A stretch of 64,000 nucleotides of DNA from assembly GCA_964019135.1 (NCBI GenBank), contig OZ025260.1, positions 11,154,254 through 11,218,253 on the forward strand, in the 5' to 3' direction. The translations under genes were made by a program, and so were the position numbers. The notes under the pieces were generated by a model that did not search any database, was not told the origin of the DNA, and was given only the letters and a program-made list of their open reading frames with translations. This DNA is from Arenicola marina. Its lineage: Eukaryota; Annelida; Polychaeta; Arenicolidae. The stretch's first letter is position 1. The number at the start of each line of letters is the position of its first letter. Of this stretch, positions 60,952 through 64,000 are shown piece by piece.

Positions 60952-63900
60952 AATCAAACAAAGCTGCAAAATCCGTCGTCTTCGGTAGACGGACGGAAGC
61001 CGACCATTAAATTTTCCAGATCTATTGGTTCTCCTGCCGATTTGAAATGAGCAGTCCATTTCCCAACACGCGCGAGCGATTCCGTATACAGTGGGTGTGT
61101 CAACAATGCGTGTTCCGTCCACGAGCGCGCGGACGGTTGCTTCATGACATATCGTGGCGGATTGTGATTAATAGACTTGAGCGCTCGTGGTTCCGTCTAT
61201 CGCGATCCCTCTGTGAAAAGTGGGATTGTGTGGTGTTTTGCACAAATGCGTCAATTTGCCGTATTTAATGCGAATATTACGATCTAAAGTAAGTTTAGTT
61301 AAGAAGATAAACTATTTGTGATGTTGGAAATGGAGACGTATGATGGGATAATGGCATCTTAGCTTGCCGAGGGACATGGAAGTTGAGGCGGTATTGGCAA
61401 AGCCGGTTTTTTTGTGCATACTCTTTGCTATAACTTATATATTTCTAATATCGGCCGCCTCGTTTTCGTAAATTTTTTGTTTGCATTATTTGCAGCCATG
61501 TTCTATGCATTTAAGTAATCCATTACACGACACCCTTCCGATTTTAACTTACTTGTACGCGTATCTTGTTAAATAAAAGCACAACACGACCTAGTCACCA
61601 GCTTGAAGAATAGCAGACGAAAGTTTGTTGACCGCCGCGTTTTTATGACGTCGTAAGGTGAAGGTCATATTACTGCGTTTTCATTGGTTGAAATAAATAA
61701 GCCCATGGAAGAGACTGTTATCAGGCAAAAGAAAAGGGGACAGGCTACACACCAATAGGTCGTGCGTAGAAAAGTATATACCGTCAAGTATTGCCTAAAA
61801 TATGATCGTATATCAGGGTTATATGGTTACTGGTTATTTCTGTCCTTGTATATATTGTTTCTTTTACTAATGTTTGGCCAGATTGCCTGTTGCATTAATC
61901 TGTGGCGTATTTAATCATGCTTGCGGACGTTACGGGTGCGTGGTTCGGTCGACCTCATCACATGCTGATTCGCTGGGTGTTTAATTTTCGGCGGGTCGCG
62001 CTAGGGGGGGTGTCATACAATGGGCTGTAGCTAAAAATATCGCACGTGAACCTATGTTCTGTTTGTTTTTAAAATAAAGTTGGATACTTGCTCTATAATT
62101 TCCTATTGCCCATATAGTCAAACATGGTTACCGATTTTTTTCTAGCATGGGGTTGCAAATTTTGGTTTTTGCATTACTTAACATGGGGATGGGATGGCAA
62201 TTATGTTTATAATTAAGCCGTGGGTAGATCGACCGAAAGAGGACCAGTAAGTGTTATACATATGGATTTCACACTGTTATTTTTGTCGTCAGTTTTGTAT
62301 ATGGGTTGACCAAATTGTGTACTTTATATGGAAATTGTGCCTTCTGTTCGGGGTATCTGTTGAAGATGAAGGAGGATCTGCTTAAGGCAGTCCCGCTGTC
62401 TGGCGTTACCTGCATGCAATGCCGGCATAAGTAATATATTTATTGGCTTTATTTGTGATTTTCTTTGGTAACATTATACCGAAATGTGTTCTTTGCCCCC
62501 TTGGATCTGTCGGTTCCATTTGTTGACGGTTGGTACCATCCTGTCGTCTGCTAGGCCTTAATAGACCAACCTATCGTTTATCTAACCACAAATGTGGCTC
62601 CAAGATTTCGCCAAAGGGGCGGAAGGTGACGATTTCGTCAGGGTTGGGGCGGAGGGGTGGTGGGGGGGGGGGCGGCGCATGTCAAAGCATAGAACAGTCT
62701 CATGTTTATAATTAAGCCGTGGGTAGATCGACCGAAAGAGGACCAGTAAGTGTTATACATATGGATTTCACACTGTTATTTTTGTCGTCAGTTTTGTATA
62801 TGGGTTGACCAAATTGTGTACTTTATATGGAAATTGTGCCTTCTGTTCGGGGTATCTGTTGAAGATGAAGGAGGATCTGCTTAAGGCAGTCCCGCTGTCT
62901 GGCGTTACCTGCGTGCAATACGGGCATAAGTAATATATTTATTGGCTTTATTTGTGATTTTCTTTGGTAACATTATACCGAAATGTGTTCTTTGCCTTCT
63001 TGGGTCTGTCGGTTCCATTTGTTGACGGTTGGTACAAAAATGGCGTGGCAAATCTAACTGACCATCTGATTGGTCAGTGCTTGTGACCTTCCGGTGCATC
63101 TCATTAGCTACACTGCCGTGCACATGAGTATTATAGCGCCCCAACTCACGTATGCTAATGACTGTTTTTCCGCCTACGTGCGAGCCTGGCCGAGCTGTCA
63201 TAGCGCACCCTGCCACGCCCGCCACAAAACCTGCTGCCACAAACTTATATTTGTGCATTACGAGGAGTGGAAACCACCGCTGGGGGTAGAGGGCCTGGCG
63301 AGCACACTACACGCTATTACTCGCGCAAAGCGGCAAGTAGATTAATGTGCGGTTTGTAAAAACAAATTGTAGTGAGCTAGATGCACCCTAAACGGTTCTT
63401 ATTCTTCAGTTTCTGCCATGCCCGAAACTCCTCACGTTTGCCTAATTCTGTATGTCGCCAATTGATGCATTGTTTTTGAAACCAATCGAATTATCCGTTA
63501 TTGAGCTCAAATGAAATGAAATTTGACTTTCAACCCTTTGGTTACCATTTGATTATGACAAACATCACCCGACCTCCCTGGCACGTCGAAACTGACAAAC
63601 TATGCTATGACGATAACCACAAGGATGACGCCTGTGTTATTCTCGCCGTGGTACGTTTCACAAGCGAAGTGCATAACACAGCCAGAAACTGATGTTCTAC
63701 GGGTACACTCTTCTATAACAGAGAACAACTTTCCATGAGTATGTGCGGGTAGTTCAAGTTACGTTTTCATGCAATATGTGTATACCGATTGTAATCTGAT
63801 CGCTATGACTAATTTTACTATTTTGAAATAAAATGTTATGCTACAGGCCCTGCTAAAATGGATTAGTTTTTGCATCAATGGATTAAATCCATCCCCGTAT

Positions 63901-64000
63901 GGGCATACACAGTTGGTATGAGCAGAGCTATAGTGTCTGCATAACCAAACGTACCGTAATGTAATGATCGCTGACATAGCAGTATCCAGATACCTTCAAA
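60952..64000. other. Gene-free right end
   Basis: No coding exon could be supported. Open frames at 63070-63345 and 63501-63692 are short and lack recognisable motifs. The main structure is a 333-bp direct duplication (62203-62535 and 62702-63035). Confidence 0.45.
62203..63035. repeat. 333-bp direct duplication with a 166-bp spacer
   Basis: Bases 62203-62535 and 62702-63035 match almost throughout, from ATGTTTATAATTAAGCCGTG to TGTTGACGGTTGGTAC, with a handful of substitutions. The spacer contains a G-run (62659-62670). There are no TG..CA ends, so an LTR pair is not favoured. A local duplication or two copies of an unknown repeat. Confidence 0.8.

Noticed and set aside
62203-63035. LTR pair of a small retroelement
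   Set aside because: The repeats lack TG..CA ends, a primer-binding site and flanking target duplications.

Overview
The window is eukaryotic: compact exons with GT/AG introns, non-LTR retrotransposons, MITE-like elements, an LTR element and many minisatellites. The gene content is DEG/ENaC channels, an AA15 polysaccharide monooxygenase and a histamine-N-methyltransferase-like gene, with very dense tandem repeats. This fits an invertebrate deuterostome, most likely a lancelet (Branchiostoma-like). The species is inferred from gene content only; no species-specific marker was seen.

Layout. (1) 1298-13268 (+): DEG/ENaC gene 1, nine coding exons with a duplicated TM1 exon (2A and 2B) separated by an apparently intact CR1/L2-group LINE. 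(2) 17168-25400 (+): DEG/ENaC gene 2, eight exons. (3) 25844-30321 (-): an AA15-type copper lytic polysaccharide monooxygenase (LPMO) with two candidate last exons. One encodes a long mucin-like tail; the other encodes a short tail ending in a GPI-type hydrophobic segment. (4) 32037-40910 (+): DEG/ENaC gene 3. Its introns 1 and 2 and its stop-codon region hold large minisatellites. (5) 43277-48344 (+): DEG/ENaC gene 4, with exon phases identical to gene 3, followed by a ghost fragment of its exon 5. (6) 50650-53386 (-): HNMT-like methyltransferase, five exons. (7) 53782-55153 (-): processed pseudogene of mitochondrial 3-hydroxyacyl-CoA dehydrogenase, split by a small inverted-repeat element. 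(8) 56880-60951: an RTE-like LINE fragment interrupted by an LTR element whose 5' LTR is itself interrupted by a MITE. (9) 60952-64000: no recognisable gene; one 333-bp direct duplication.

The four channel genes lie on one strand and form two pairs. Genes 1 and 2 keep the cytoplasmic His-Gly gating motif and a Gly-Ala-Ser pore filter. Genes 3 and 4 have Val-Gly in place of His-Gly and a Gly-Ser-Ser filter. Each full gene model sums to a multiple of three with consistent splice phases, which is the main support for exons that are too short to stand out as open reading frames.

All models are conceptual. No alignment, splice-site scoring or expression data were used.
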